A stretch of 35,780 nucleotides of DNA from an uncultured Granulosicoccaceae bacterium. GTDB taxonomy: Bacteria; Pseudomonadota; Gammaproteobacteria; Granulosicoccales; Granulosicoccaceae. The notes below the pieces were generated by a model. That model searched no databases. It was not told the DNA's origin and saw only the letters and a program-made list of their open reading frames with translations. This document shows, piece by piece, positions 26,724 through 35,093 of the stretch. The DNA lies in NCBI GenBank assembly GCA_938035125.1, contig CALHNS010000069.1, positions 1 through 35,780 of the forward strand, in the 5' to 3' direction. A program made the position numbers and the translations under genes. The stretch's first letter is position 1. Each line of letters opens with the position of its first letter.

Positions 26724-28412
26724 ATGCTTTCTTCGGACCCAAAAACCCCTTCAACAGGCTCCAAATTCGCCGTATTCGTGCTTATTGGCGCGATTGTTCT
26801 GCTTACCCTACTGCTGAGATTTCCTGGTAAACCTGCACAGCTTGTCGCGAGCCACTGGCTGTACTTGCCATTAGAGGCCCCACTAGCGGTATTGCTGCTG
26901 TTACTGCTTCGCGGCAAGTCTTTCGCCTTCAATGCGGCACGATGGCTCATGATTGGGTTTTTATCCTTATTGCTGCTGCTCAGATTAGGTGATTTGATCT
27001 CTCGAACTGCATTTGGCCGAGCGTTTAATCCCATCGCAGAATGGCACTTGGTAACCCAAGGCTGGTCACTCACAGCGAAAACGCTGGGCAAAGCTGAAGC
27101 CTTGGGCTTAGCTGCAGGTGGCGTCCTGCTGTTGGTTCTTATCGCTGTGTTTTTGTATCGAGGATTGGGGCGACTTGCACACCTATCTAAGCCGTCACAC
27201 AAACGTGCGTTGATCGCATCCGTTGCGGTTGCTGCCATTGGCGCAGGTATGATGGGGTTAGAAAAGCATCACAAGAAAAACTACCACGTCGGCATGGTCA
27301 GTTTTGACGAATTGAAATCTAGAATTGAATACACCCACAAAAAGATAAAAGACCAAGCCGAATTCACAGAGCTTTTAGCCTCCGACCCTATTGCTGATTC
27401 CGCCCCTAGATTTGCCGCATTGCAAGGTCGTGATGTCATCATTTTGTACGTCGAATCCTATGGTCGAACCTCAATCGACAGCGAACAATTTGCAGAAGTG
27501 GCTGATGCTCGATTAAAGTCGGTGGAAGCTGAAATTCTGGGTGCCGGTTTATCGGTGAAAAGCGCTTGGATCGATTCCCCTATTCGTGGCGGTCGAAGCT
27601 GGCTGGCGCACGCAACCGTTGCCTCCGGGTTACCCCTAACCGACCATGCACGCTTTGATCGACTGATCACCTCCGATCGTAAATCCCTACCCGTTCTGTT
27701 CAGCGAAGCAGGCTGGGAAACGGCCGTGCTTTTGCCCGTTGTGAAAGGCGTTAAATGGGTTGAAGGTGAGTGGTACAAGGTGGATCGCTTTTACGATCGC
27801 GACGCATTGGAATACCAAGGTGAAGGTTTTGGTTATGTCACCATGCCCGATCAATACACCTTAACCAGATTTGAAAATAATGTGCGAGGCACAGCCGAGC
27901 GCCCGTTAATGGCACACATCGGCATGATGGATTCACACGCACCTTGGGGCCCATTACCTATCCACCAGTCTTGGGATGATATTGGCGATGGCAGTGTGTT
28001 TGATGGCACACAGCGTCATGGCGACAGACACAGTTGGGCAAAACCTGCTCCGGTACGAATTGCTTACGGAAAATCCATTGATCAAACCCTTAAGCTTGTG
28101 GGCGAATACCTTGCACGATTTGCCGATGATGCTTTATTCATCGTGGTGGGTGATCATCAACCGGCAAGCGTTATCGATGGTTGGGCACCTTCAGCAGAGG
28201 TGCCAATGCATGTGGTGTCGGCCGATGCCGAACTGTTAGAAAGGTTGCCTTCTTTGAATTTTAACGACGGCATGCGCCCTGCCGAAAAATCTCCAGCGCT
28301 TCCCATGCAATCGGTGCGCGGCATGTTAGCCACCGTGTTTGAAGAGCCTTTACCTAACGCATCAGCGCAAAATTCAGTAAGCGTTAACACTTTTGAAACT
28401 TCTGAGAATTAA
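26724..28412 (+). CDS. membrane alkaline-phosphatase-superfamily (LtaS/OpgB-like, sulfatase fold) transferase or hydrolase
   Basis: A 562-residue protein with about five N-terminal membrane helices (15-32, 44-62, 72-90, 128-145, 161-178) and a large periplasmic catalytic domain of the sulfatase/phosphoglycerol-transferase fold. The first metal ligand is E244 in LYVESYG. The nucleophile position is S292 in IRGGRSWLAHAT, where LtaS and EptA use Thr. Later ligands are H405 (MDSHAPW) and D477/H478 (VGDHQP). No Cys/Ser-x-Pro-x-Arg sulfatase signature is present, so despite the fold a true sulfatase is unlikely. Start ATG 26724 has AGGA just upstream. The next gene, 82 bases on, is a glucan synthase, so this enzyme may add a phosphoglycerol-like group to glucan, as OpgB does; that is inference. 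Confidence 0.82.
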   Translation: MLSSDPKTPSTGSKFAVFVLIGAIVLLTLLLRFPGKPAQLVASHWLYLPLEAPLAVLLLLLLRGKSFAFNAARWLMIGFLSLLLLLRLGDLISRTAFGRAFNPIAEWHLVTQGWSLTAKTLGKAEALGLAAGGVLLLVLIAVFLYRGLGRLAHLSKPSHKRALIASVAVAAIGAGMMGLEKHHKKNYHVGMVSFDELKSRIEYTHKKIKDQAEFTELLASDPIADSAPRFAALQGRDVIILYVESYGRTSIDSEQFAEVADARLKSVEAEILGAGLSVKSAWIDSPIRGGRSWLAHATVASGLPLTDHARFDRLITSDRKSLPVLFSEAGWETAVLLPVVKGVKWVEGEWYKVDRFYDRDALEYQGEGFGYVTMPDQYTLTRFENNVRGTAERPLMAHIGMMDSHAPWGPLPIHQSWDDIGDGSVFDGTQRHGDRHSWAKPAPVRIAYGKSIDQTLKLVGEYLARFADDALFIVVGDHQPASVIDGWAPSAEVPMHVVSADAELLERLPSLNFNDGMRPAEKSPALPMQSVRGMLATVFEEPLPNASAQNSVSVNTFETSEN

Positions 28413-28494
28413 TCCACTCGAAAAGCTTACTTACAATAAGGTAAATGCTTGAAAAATAAGCAATACATTACATAAGAACATTACATTCAACACT

Positions 28495-31209
28495 GTGTCC
28501 AAATTTGATAAAACAACAGCCGTAGTCTTCACCTTCATCGGTGTAACCATGGTATTGCTGACGTTTTTACTCAATCGGCCAGTCACTGTACCCTCCTGGC
28601 CCGAAACCTTAAACGGGGTTTCTTTTTCTCCCTTTCGCGCTAATCAATCACCGCAAGATATTGAAAGTTTTCCCACCGAAGAAGAAGTACTGGAAGACTT
28701 AACACTTATTGATGAGGGCGTAGATTCAGTTCGCACCTATTCGGTGGAGGGCATTCTGGGTGATATACCCCGTCTTGCTGCTCAAACCAATTTGGATGTC
28801 GTTGTGGGTGTTTGGTTAAGCGACGACCCGGCGCGAAATAACCAAGAGCTAAAGCGCCTTGCCGAGGTGGCTCCAACATTCGGTTCACACGTTAAAAGCA
28901 TTGTGGTGGGCAACGAAGTGTTGCTGCGCCGAGAGCTTACCGCGTTTGAATTAGTGAACTTCATAAAGCAAGTTGAACGCATCGTGGGCAACATACCCGT
29001 CACCGTGGCTGAAACTTGGGATATCTGGTTGGACAACCCGGCCTTGGCTCAACACGTTGATTTTATCACCGCTCATGTGCTGCCTTACTGGGAAGGCATT
29101 CCAGTGCACACAGCTCCTGGCTATGTAATGAAACGCTTCGAACAATTGCAACAAGCCTATCCCAGCAAACCTATCCTTCTGGGGGAAGTTGGCTGGCCTA
29201 GCGCCGGAAGACAATTGGGTGGCGCGGTGCCTTCCGAATTGAATCAAACGCTTTTTATGCGTAATTTTCTTAATTTAGCGCATACCCAAGACGCTAAATA
29301 CTTTGCCTTAGAAGCGTTTGACCAACCTTGGAAAATTCAAGAAGGTGAAGTTGGGCGTTACTGGGGAATTTATAACGCTTTTCGTAAACCGAAACAGGAC
29401 TTTGACAAGCTAACCGTCACCCCCGTGAACGCATGGTTACCCATGCTCATCGCCACCCTACTGGCCGCAGGGTTTATGACGCTTACCTTACTTCGTGACA
29501 GCAACGCCTTGCGAAAACGCGGCAAAACGTTTTTGGTTTTAGTGTCTTTCGTTCTATCTGGCTTCTTAGTGTGGTACTTACAAAGCTACTTCAGCCATTA
29601 CTTGGCCGGGCCAGAAATGTTACTGGCCGTTGCGCTGCTTGTGTGTGTGTGTGCGGTAACCGCAGCCCTTGCCATCGAGGCACATGAGTGGGCCGAAACC
29701 TTATGGCGTAAGAAGCGCCCAACCGATTCGATGGTAAACGCATCACCTGAACAAGAATCGGTTTTTAAAGCGGCGCCTAAAGTATCCATCCATGTGCCCA
29801 TTTACAACGAACCACCCTCGCTTGTTATTAAAACTCTGCAAGCTTTGCAGCGGTTAGAGTATCCAAACTTTGAAGTATTGGTTATTGATAACAACACTGA
29901 AGATGATGCCACTTGGATACCCGTTAACCGATGGTGCCAAGAGCACGGGCAATCGGTCTTTCATTTTCATCACGTAAAGCCACTGGCAGGATTCAAAGCC
30001 GGTGCATTGAACTATGCCTTAGAGCACACCGCGAAAGATGCCGACGTTATAGCGGTTATCGATAGCGACTACATCGTAAAATCGGATTGGTTATCAGATT
30101 GCATCCCGCTATTTAACGATTCCGAAGTGGCCATTGTTCAAGCCCCGCAAGATTATCGCGATGCCGGTGATAACTTATTCAAATCATCCTTATATTGTGA
30201 ATATGCGGGTTTCTTTGGTATCGGAATGATTAACCGAAACGTTCGAAACGCCATCATTCAACACGGCACCATGACCTTGGTGCGTCGCTCAGCATTAGAA
30301 GAAGTTGACGGCTGGTCACAGTGGTGCATCACCGAAGATGCCGAGCTTGGGCTTAAGATTTTAGAGGCAGGCTATAGAGCCGTTTATGTCCCTACCTCCT
30401 ATGGTCGAGGCTTAATGCCTGACACCTATCATGACTACCGAACACAACGTTTTCGCTGGGCTTATGGGTCCATGCGAATTCTTCGCCACCACGCACGCCA
30501 ACTGGGTGTGTTCACGCAATCAAAACTTTCTGCAGGCCAACGTTTTCACTTTCTAGCCGGTTGGCTGCCTTGGCTTGCCGATGCCATGAGTTTGGTGTTT
30601 AACTTATTGGCAATTGGCTTTTCCATTGCGCTGATTCTTATGCCGCATCAAGTAACACCGCCTGCCGCTTTACTCAGTGCGCTGCCGGTAGCTTTCTTTG
30701 GTTTTAAATTATGCAAAATGCTGATGCTGTATCGCTATCGTTTAAAAGCAGGTGTTAGGCAAAGCATTGCGGCCGCTATTGCAGGGCTTGCGGTATCGCA
30801 CACTATCGCACGTGCAATGATTTCAGGCCTGTTTGACAACAACATCGGTTTTTGCCGCACGCCAAAACAAGCCGAAGGGCATTCCATCTTCACAGCTTTT
30901 CAAGCGGTACGAGAAGAATGCCTATTGGCTATCGGGCTTCTTCTTTCAGCCAGCGCTATAAGCCTTCGTGACGATACCTACCTTGCTGACACCCGCTTGT
31001 TTATCGCTTTGCTGTGCGTGCAAAGCCTTCCTTATGTATCCTCAGTGCTGTTATCGCTGGTTAGTACCCTTCATGGTGCCTCCGCTGCGTTAATTTTAAG
31101 CGACAATCAATCCTTGCCTGAAAAAGGCCAAGCGTTTCAAACCGGATTGTATGTAGCGCAATTGGATGCGGCGCAGCGGGCGGCAGAACACGAACAGCAA
31201 AGCGCGTAG
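28495..31209 (+). CDS. GH17-GT2 fusion beta-glucan synthase
   Basis: A 904-residue inner-membrane enzyme. A membrane helix (about 9-28) precedes a periplasmic GH17-like domain (about 40-300) with acid/base E141 in VVGNEVLL and nucleophile E231 in LLGEVGWPSAG. Helices follow near 313-333, 345-362 and 374-394. The cytoplasmic processive GT2 domain comes next (428-665): D-x-D as VIDSDY (523-525), TED (613-615) and QRFRW (651-655). About five C-terminal helices follow. All catalytic residues of both domains are present. GH17 domains fused to GT2 are known in Pseudomonas and Bradyrhizobium and, from memory, act as beta-1,3-glucan transglycosylases. The start is GTG 28495 without a clear ribosome site. 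The stop is three bases from the convergent HAD gene. Confidence 0.88.
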   Translation: MSKFDKTTAVVFTFIGVTMVLLTFLLNRPVTVPSWPETLNGVSFSPFRANQSPQDIESFPTEEEVLEDLTLIDEGVDSVRTYSVEGILGDIPRLAAQTNLDVVVGVWLSDDPARNNQELKRLAEVAPTFGSHVKSIVVGNEVLLRRELTAFELVNFIKQVERIVGNIPVTVAETWDIWLDNPALAQHVDFITAHVLPYWEGIPVHTAPGYVMKRFEQLQQAYPSKPILLGEVGWPSAGRQLGGAVPSELNQTLFMRNFLNLAHTQDAKYFALEAFDQPWKIQEGEVGRYWGIYNAFRKPKQDFDKLTVTPVNAWLPMLIATLLAAGFMTLTLLRDSNALRKRGKTFLVLVSFVLSGFLVWYLQSYFSHYLAGPEMLLAVALLVCVCAVTAALAIEAHEWAETLWRKKRPTDSMVNASPEQESVFKAAPKVSIHVPIYNEPPSLVIKTLQALQRLEYPNFEVLVIDNNTEDDATWIPVNRWCQEHGQSVFHFHHVKPLAGFKAGALNYALEHTAKDADVIAVIDSDYIVKSDWLSDCIPLFNDSEVAIVQAPQDYRDAGDNLFKSSLYCEYAGFFGIGMINRNVRNAIIQHGTMTLVRRSALEEVDGWSQWCITEDAELGLKILEAGYRAVYVPTSYGRGLMPDTYHDYRTQRFRWAYGSMRILRHHARQLGVFTQSKLSAGQRFHFLAGWLPWLADAMSLVFNLLAIGFSIALILMPHQVTPPAALLSALPVAFFGFKLCKMLMLYRYRLKAGVRQSIAAAIAGLAVSHTIARAMISGLFDNNIGFCRTPKQAEGHSIFTAFQAVREECLLAIGLLLSASAISLRDDTYLADTRLFIALLCVQSLPYVSSVLLSLVSTLHGASAALILSDNQSLPEKGQAFQTGLYVAQLDAAQRAAEHEQQSA
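29640..29653 (+). repeat. (TG)7 dinucleotide tract inside the glucan synthase gene
   Basis: Seven uninterrupted TG units encode Val-Cys-Val-Cys in the third membrane helix before the GT2 domain. Gain or loss of one unit would shift the frame before the glycosyltransferase domain. See findings for the phase-variation idea. Confidence 0.9.
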
Positions 31210-31212
31210 AAA

Positions 31213-31824
31213 TTACGCCAACTCAAGTTCACTAACTGCGCTAGCCAGAGCTTCAACGCCAATCACATGATATGCCTGCATGCCAGAACGTCGTGCGGCC
31301 TCAACGTTAATTAAATTATCGTCAAAAAAAACGATGCTTGATGGGGTAACCGCCAGTTCGTTTATCACGTGTTGATAGCTGTCCTCATCTGGCTTTACTT
31401 TGCCAATTAAATGAGAAGCAAACTGATGATCTAAGTACGACGCTAAATCCATTTCCTGCATTAGCCTTTCCCAATGAAGCTCATTCGTGTTGGAAAAACA
31501 AGCGGTGGTGTAGTTTTCACCCACACGTGCCAGTAAATCTTTTGCGCCCTCGTACACCGCTTCAGGTAACACTCGATAGTGTTGTAAGAATTCACTCGGT
31601 TTAGCTGAAAAATTAAATTCACGAACCACACGTTCTGAAAATTCAACCTGCCCGATTTTCCCTGATTCAAATAATTTAGGGCCCTCACTGGTTAACCAGC
31701 TGTGCCACGCCGCCTCTGGCGTTACATTGTCCGGCAACCATTCAAGCGGTATGGGTGTGCCGCCGCGTAGCTTGACAATAACACCGCCTAAATCAAACAC
31801 TACATGGGTAATTGATGCATTCAT
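31213..31824 (-). CDS. HAD-superfamily phosphatase, YihX-like
   Basis: A 203-residue cytosolic haloacid-dehalogenase-type hydrolase. Motif I is VVFDLGGVIVKL (nucleophile Asp, with Gly at +2 as in YihX), motif II CFSNTNELHW, motif III K in IGKVKPDEDSY, and motif IV FFDDNLINVEAARRSGM. E. coli YihX is an alpha-D-glucose-1-phosphate phosphatase; whether this one shares that substrate is open. It lies 71 bases after the acyl-CoA synthetase on the same strand. The convergent glucan synthase stop is three bases from its own stop, with no terminator visible between. Confidence 0.85.
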   Translation of the reverse strand: MNASITHVVFDLGGVIVKLRGGTPIPLEWLPDNVTPEAAWHSWLTSEGPKLFESGKIGQVEFSERVVREFNFSAKPSEFLQHYRVLPEAVYEGAKDLLARVGENYTTACFSNTNELHWERLMQEMDLASYLDHQFASHLIGKVKPDEDSYQHVINELAVTPSSIVFFDDNLINVEAARRSGMQAYHVIGVEALASAVSELELA

Positions 31825-31895
31825 ATTGACAACTCTTTTCGATTATCGGTTGTACTTCAATTACACGCTTTCTACGTTTATTGGTTGCACTACAC

Positions 31896-33524
31896 TCATT
31901 CGCTTTCTTCATTCATCAACACATCTTGATAACTTTCACGCAAACGGTTTTTTAAAATTTTCCCCGTACCACCAATCGGCATGGCATCCACGGCTATCAC
32001 TTTATCAGGCACTTGCCACGAGGCTACTTTGTTATCAAACGTGGCCAATATGCTGGCTTCATCAATAGATTCACCTTCTTTTAGCACAACGATTAACACA
32101 GGCCTTTCATCCCACTTATCGTGACGTGCAGCGATTACCGCAGCCGCTTGCACCGAGGCATGTGATACGGCAATGTTCTCAAGCTCTACGGTGGAAATCC
32201 ACTCGCCACCAGACTTGATAATATCCTTTGCCCGATCACGAATTACCAAGTACCCATCACTATCAAGCGTTGCGATATCACCTGTATCAAACCATCCGTC
32301 TTGGCTTAACGCAGAATCATCGGCGTTAAAATAGGTATCCACAATCCAATGCCCACGAATTTGCAACTGACCTTGGGTGGATCCATCATTGGGTAACACC
32401 CCACCCGCATCATCCACTAGACGCAATTCCACACCATAAGGCGGACGTCCTTGTGCAAGTCGAACATGGGCTTGCACATCGTTTTCAAGACTGACATGTT
32501 TTTCTAATAATGTATTGATGGTGCCCAAGGGGCTGGTTTCTGTCATGCCCCAAGCGTGTATCAATTCAACATCATATTCATCGCGAAAGGTTTGAATCAT
32601 ACTGGGCGCCAGCGCCGAACCGCCAACAATAGTACGTTGAAGACTCAACGCTTTACTGCCTGTTGACTTTAACGCAGCAAGTAGCCCTTGCCATATGGTG
32701 GGCACCCCTAAGGCAAGCGTTACGTTTTCAGAGTCGATAAGTTTTACTAAACTCTCACCATCTAAGCCTGGGCCTGGTAACACTAACTTACACCCCGTTG
32801 CCGCTGCAACGTAAGGCACGCCCCAAGCGTTAACATGAAACATGGGCACAACGGGGAGCACACAATCTCGTGCGGATATATTTAACCCATCGGGTTGGTT
32901 ACCACCCAATGAATGCAACACAGTGGAACGGTGGCTGTACAACACGCCTTTAGGATTCCCTGTGGTTCCCGAGGTGTAACATAAACTAGAGGGTTGGTTT
33001 TCATCAATGTCGGCCCACGCTTCATCTTCTGAATGCGCTGATAAAAGCTCATCGAATAACAAAAGGTCCAACCCGTGAGTATTCGATGGCATGGAATCAC
33101 CGAGTAACACAATCTTTTTTACCGTGGTTAAGGAATCTTGAATGTTGGCAACTAACGGTAAAAAGGTTTCATCCACACACAACACCGCATCTTCTGCATG
33201 ATTAATGATGTACGTGAGTTGTTCAGGAAACAATCTAGGATTTATGGTGTGGCATACCATGCCAGCACCGGTAACGCCAAAATAAATTGCTAAGTGCCTG
33301 TGGTTGTTCCAAGCGATGGTGCTGATTCGAGAACCGGGCTTTAAGCCCAAAGCTTGAAGTGCAGCCGCTAACCGGCGCGCATTCACCCAGATATCACGCC
33401 AAGTATGGCGCTCAACGCCGCCCTGAGTGTTTACCGATATGACATCGGTTTGTGCGTGATATTGGCTGGCATGGTCCAGTAACGAGGGAACCGTTAAGGA
33501 CGTGCTCATCATCGAACCCAACAT
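31896..33524 (-). CDS. acyl-CoA synthetase (AMP-forming, FadD-like)
   Basis: A 542-residue ATP-dependent fatty-acyl-CoA ligase of the ANL superfamily. Phosphate loop SLCYTSGTTGNPKGVLYSHR, A5 motif HAWGMTETSPLG, A7/A8 block DGWFDTGDIATLDSDGYLVI and RAKDIIKSGGEWIS, and the catalytic Lys in GGTGKILKNRLRE are all present. Length and motifs fit medium- or long-chain fatty acid ligases. I chose ATG 33524, which has GGAG six bases upstream; a GTG at 33536 would place that ribosome site inside the gene. It begins 35 bases after der, so may be transcribed with it. Confidence 0.92.
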   Translation of the reverse strand: MLGSMMSTSLTVPSLLDHASQYHAQTDVISVNTQGGVERHTWRDIWVNARRLAAALQALGLKPGSRISTIAWNNHRHLAIYFGVTGAGMVCHTINPRLFPEQLTYIINHAEDAVLCVDETFLPLVANIQDSLTTVKKIVLLGDSMPSNTHGLDLLLFDELLSAHSEDEAWADIDENQPSSLCYTSGTTGNPKGVLYSHRSTVLHSLGGNQPDGLNISARDCVLPVVPMFHVNAWGVPYVAAATGCKLVLPGPGLDGESLVKLIDSENVTLALGVPTIWQGLLAALKSTGSKALSLQRTIVGGSALAPSMIQTFRDEYDVELIHAWGMTETSPLGTINTLLEKHVSLENDVQAHVRLAQGRPPYGVELRLVDDAGGVLPNDGSTQGQLQIRGHWIVDTYFNADDSALSQDGWFDTGDIATLDSDGYLVIRDRAKDIIKSGGEWISTVELENIAVSHASVQAAAVIAARHDKWDERPVLIVVLKEGESIDEASILATFDNKVASWQVPDKVIAVDAMPIGGTGKILKNRLRESYQDVLMNEESE

Positions 33525-33559
33525 AAATCGCTCCACTTATCATGAATGTCGTGGTGCGA

Positions 33560-35080
33560 TCATATACGATTCCCCTTCTTCCCATCTTTACTCGGTGGCG
33601 GCTTTACCCGTTTCTTTTTCTTAGCAAATGGGTTTTCCCCATCACGTAATTCAAGCCGCAACGGCGTACCAAACAGATGCAGCGCCTTCATGTACTGATT
33701 CACCAGATAGCGCTGATAGGCCACAGGCGTTTTCGATGCCTGTGTTCCGTGCACCACAATCACTGGCGGGTTCATGCCGCCTTGATGTGCGTAGCGTAGT
33801 TTGATTCGTCGGCCCGATTTTAAAGGAGGCTGATGCTGCTGCACGGCCACCTCCAATAATCGCGTTAAACGAGGGGTTTGAAACTTTGAAAACGCAGAAG
33901 CATAAGCGCGATTAACCGATTTAAATAAATCATTAACCCCTGAGCCTTTCAGCGCACTAATAAAATGAATGCGAGTGAATTTTAAAAATTCTACCCGTCG
34001 CTCAAGCGCGCTTTTAACGTTGTCGCGCTCTTCTGTAGTTAGGCTGTCCCACTTATTCACGGCCACAACCAACGCACGCCCCTTTTCAATGATATGCCCC
34101 AACAGGTGTAAGTCTTGTTCGGTTACACCATCTTGTGCATCCAACAGCATGACACACACGTTACTGTCATCAATGGCTTGAAGCGTTTTGATGATACTGA
34201 ATTTCTCTATCGTTTCACTGACCTTGCCACGTCGACGAACACCTGCGGTATCAACCAGGGTGTACTCTTTGCCACCGCGAGAAAAAGGTACGTGCACCGA
34301 ATCTCTGGTGGTGCCCGGTTGATCGTAGGCAATTACTCGCTCATCGCCCACAAGGCGATTGATTAACGTGGACTTACCCACATTCGGTCGGCCAACAAAG
34401 GCAATGCGCAGTTCACCTGATGCAACATCACGTTCAACAAATGGATCGGCACCAGCATCGTCTGCATCGCTACCATCCAAAGCTTGATTGGTTTTCTCTG
34501 CCTCTTCTAAGGCTTTAAGCGCTTCGGCTTCTTCAGCCTGCTTGCGTCGTTCTTTTCTAGATTTTCGAATCGATTCATCGGCCACCTCAACGTTTAATAA
34601 ACTTGCAGCGGTTGTCATTAACGTGCCAAGGCCACGATTGTGAGCGGCCGCAACACTTGCCATGTGTTCAAAACCCAATGCGTAGAAGTCTAATTGCGCT
34701 TGGTCTTCACCAATGCCATCGGTTTTATTAACACACAACAAAACAGGTTTTGCCATGCGTCGAAGCACATCAGCGATGTCTTCATCAATTGAGGTGGAGC
34801 CATCTCGGCCGTCCACTAAAAATACGACCAAGTCTGCTTCAACCACAGCTTGAAGTGTTTGGTCGGCCATGGCCGCATCAAGGGTTTCAGGTTCACCCGA
34901 TAATCCGCCGGTGTCGATCAATAAATAATTGAATCCACCTACTCGACCATCGCCGTATTGGCGATCTCGGGTTAGCCCTGGAAAATCGGCCACCAACGCA
35001 TCGCGGGTTTTTGTTAGCTTATTAAAAAGCGTGGACTTACCGACGTTGGGTCGGCCCACAAGCGCTATTACCGGTTTCAA
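33560..35080 (-). CDS. der: ribosome biogenesis GTPase Der (EngA)
   Basis: A 506-residue essential GTPase with two tandem G domains that helps 50S subunit assembly. The P-loops are GRPNVGKSTLFN (about 9-20) and GRPNVGKSTLIN (about 228-239); the NKTDG and NKWDS base-recognition motifs follow. A KH-like C-terminal domain ends in a Lys-rich tail (KKKKRVKPPPSKDGKKG). The linker between the G domains (about 170-220) is long and charged. It starts 13 bases after bamB, the usual gammaproteobacterial arrangement. Confidence 0.97.
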   Translation of the reverse strand: MKPVIALVGRPNVGKSTLFNKLTKTRDALVADFPGLTRDRQYGDGRVGGFNYLLIDTGGLSGEPETLDAAMADQTLQAVVEADLVVFLVDGRDGSTSIDEDIADVLRRMAKPVLLCVNKTDGIGEDQAQLDFYALGFEHMASVAAAHNRGLGTLMTTAASLLNVEVADESIRKSRKERRKQAEEAEALKALEEAEKTNQALDGSDADDAGADPFVERDVASGELRIAFVGRPNVGKSTLINRLVGDERVIAYDQPGTTRDSVHVPFSRGGKEYTLVDTAGVRRRGKVSETIEKFSIIKTLQAIDDSNVCVMLLDAQDGVTEQDLHLLGHIIEKGRALVVAVNKWDSLTTEERDNVKSALERRVEFLKFTRIHFISALKGSGVNDLFKSVNRAYASAFSKFQTPRLTRLLEVAVQQHQPPLKSGRRIKLRYAHQGGMNPPVIVVHGTQASKTPVAYQRYLVNQYMKALHLFGTPLRLELRDGENPFAKKKKRVKPPPSKDGKKGNRI

Positions 35081-35093
35081 TATCGTAGATTGC

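Noticed and set aside
28413..28494. Possible terminator or small RNA between the LtaS-like gene and the glucan synthase.
   Set aside because: The 82-base gap is AT-rich without a stable stem, so the two genes are treated as likely co-transcribed.
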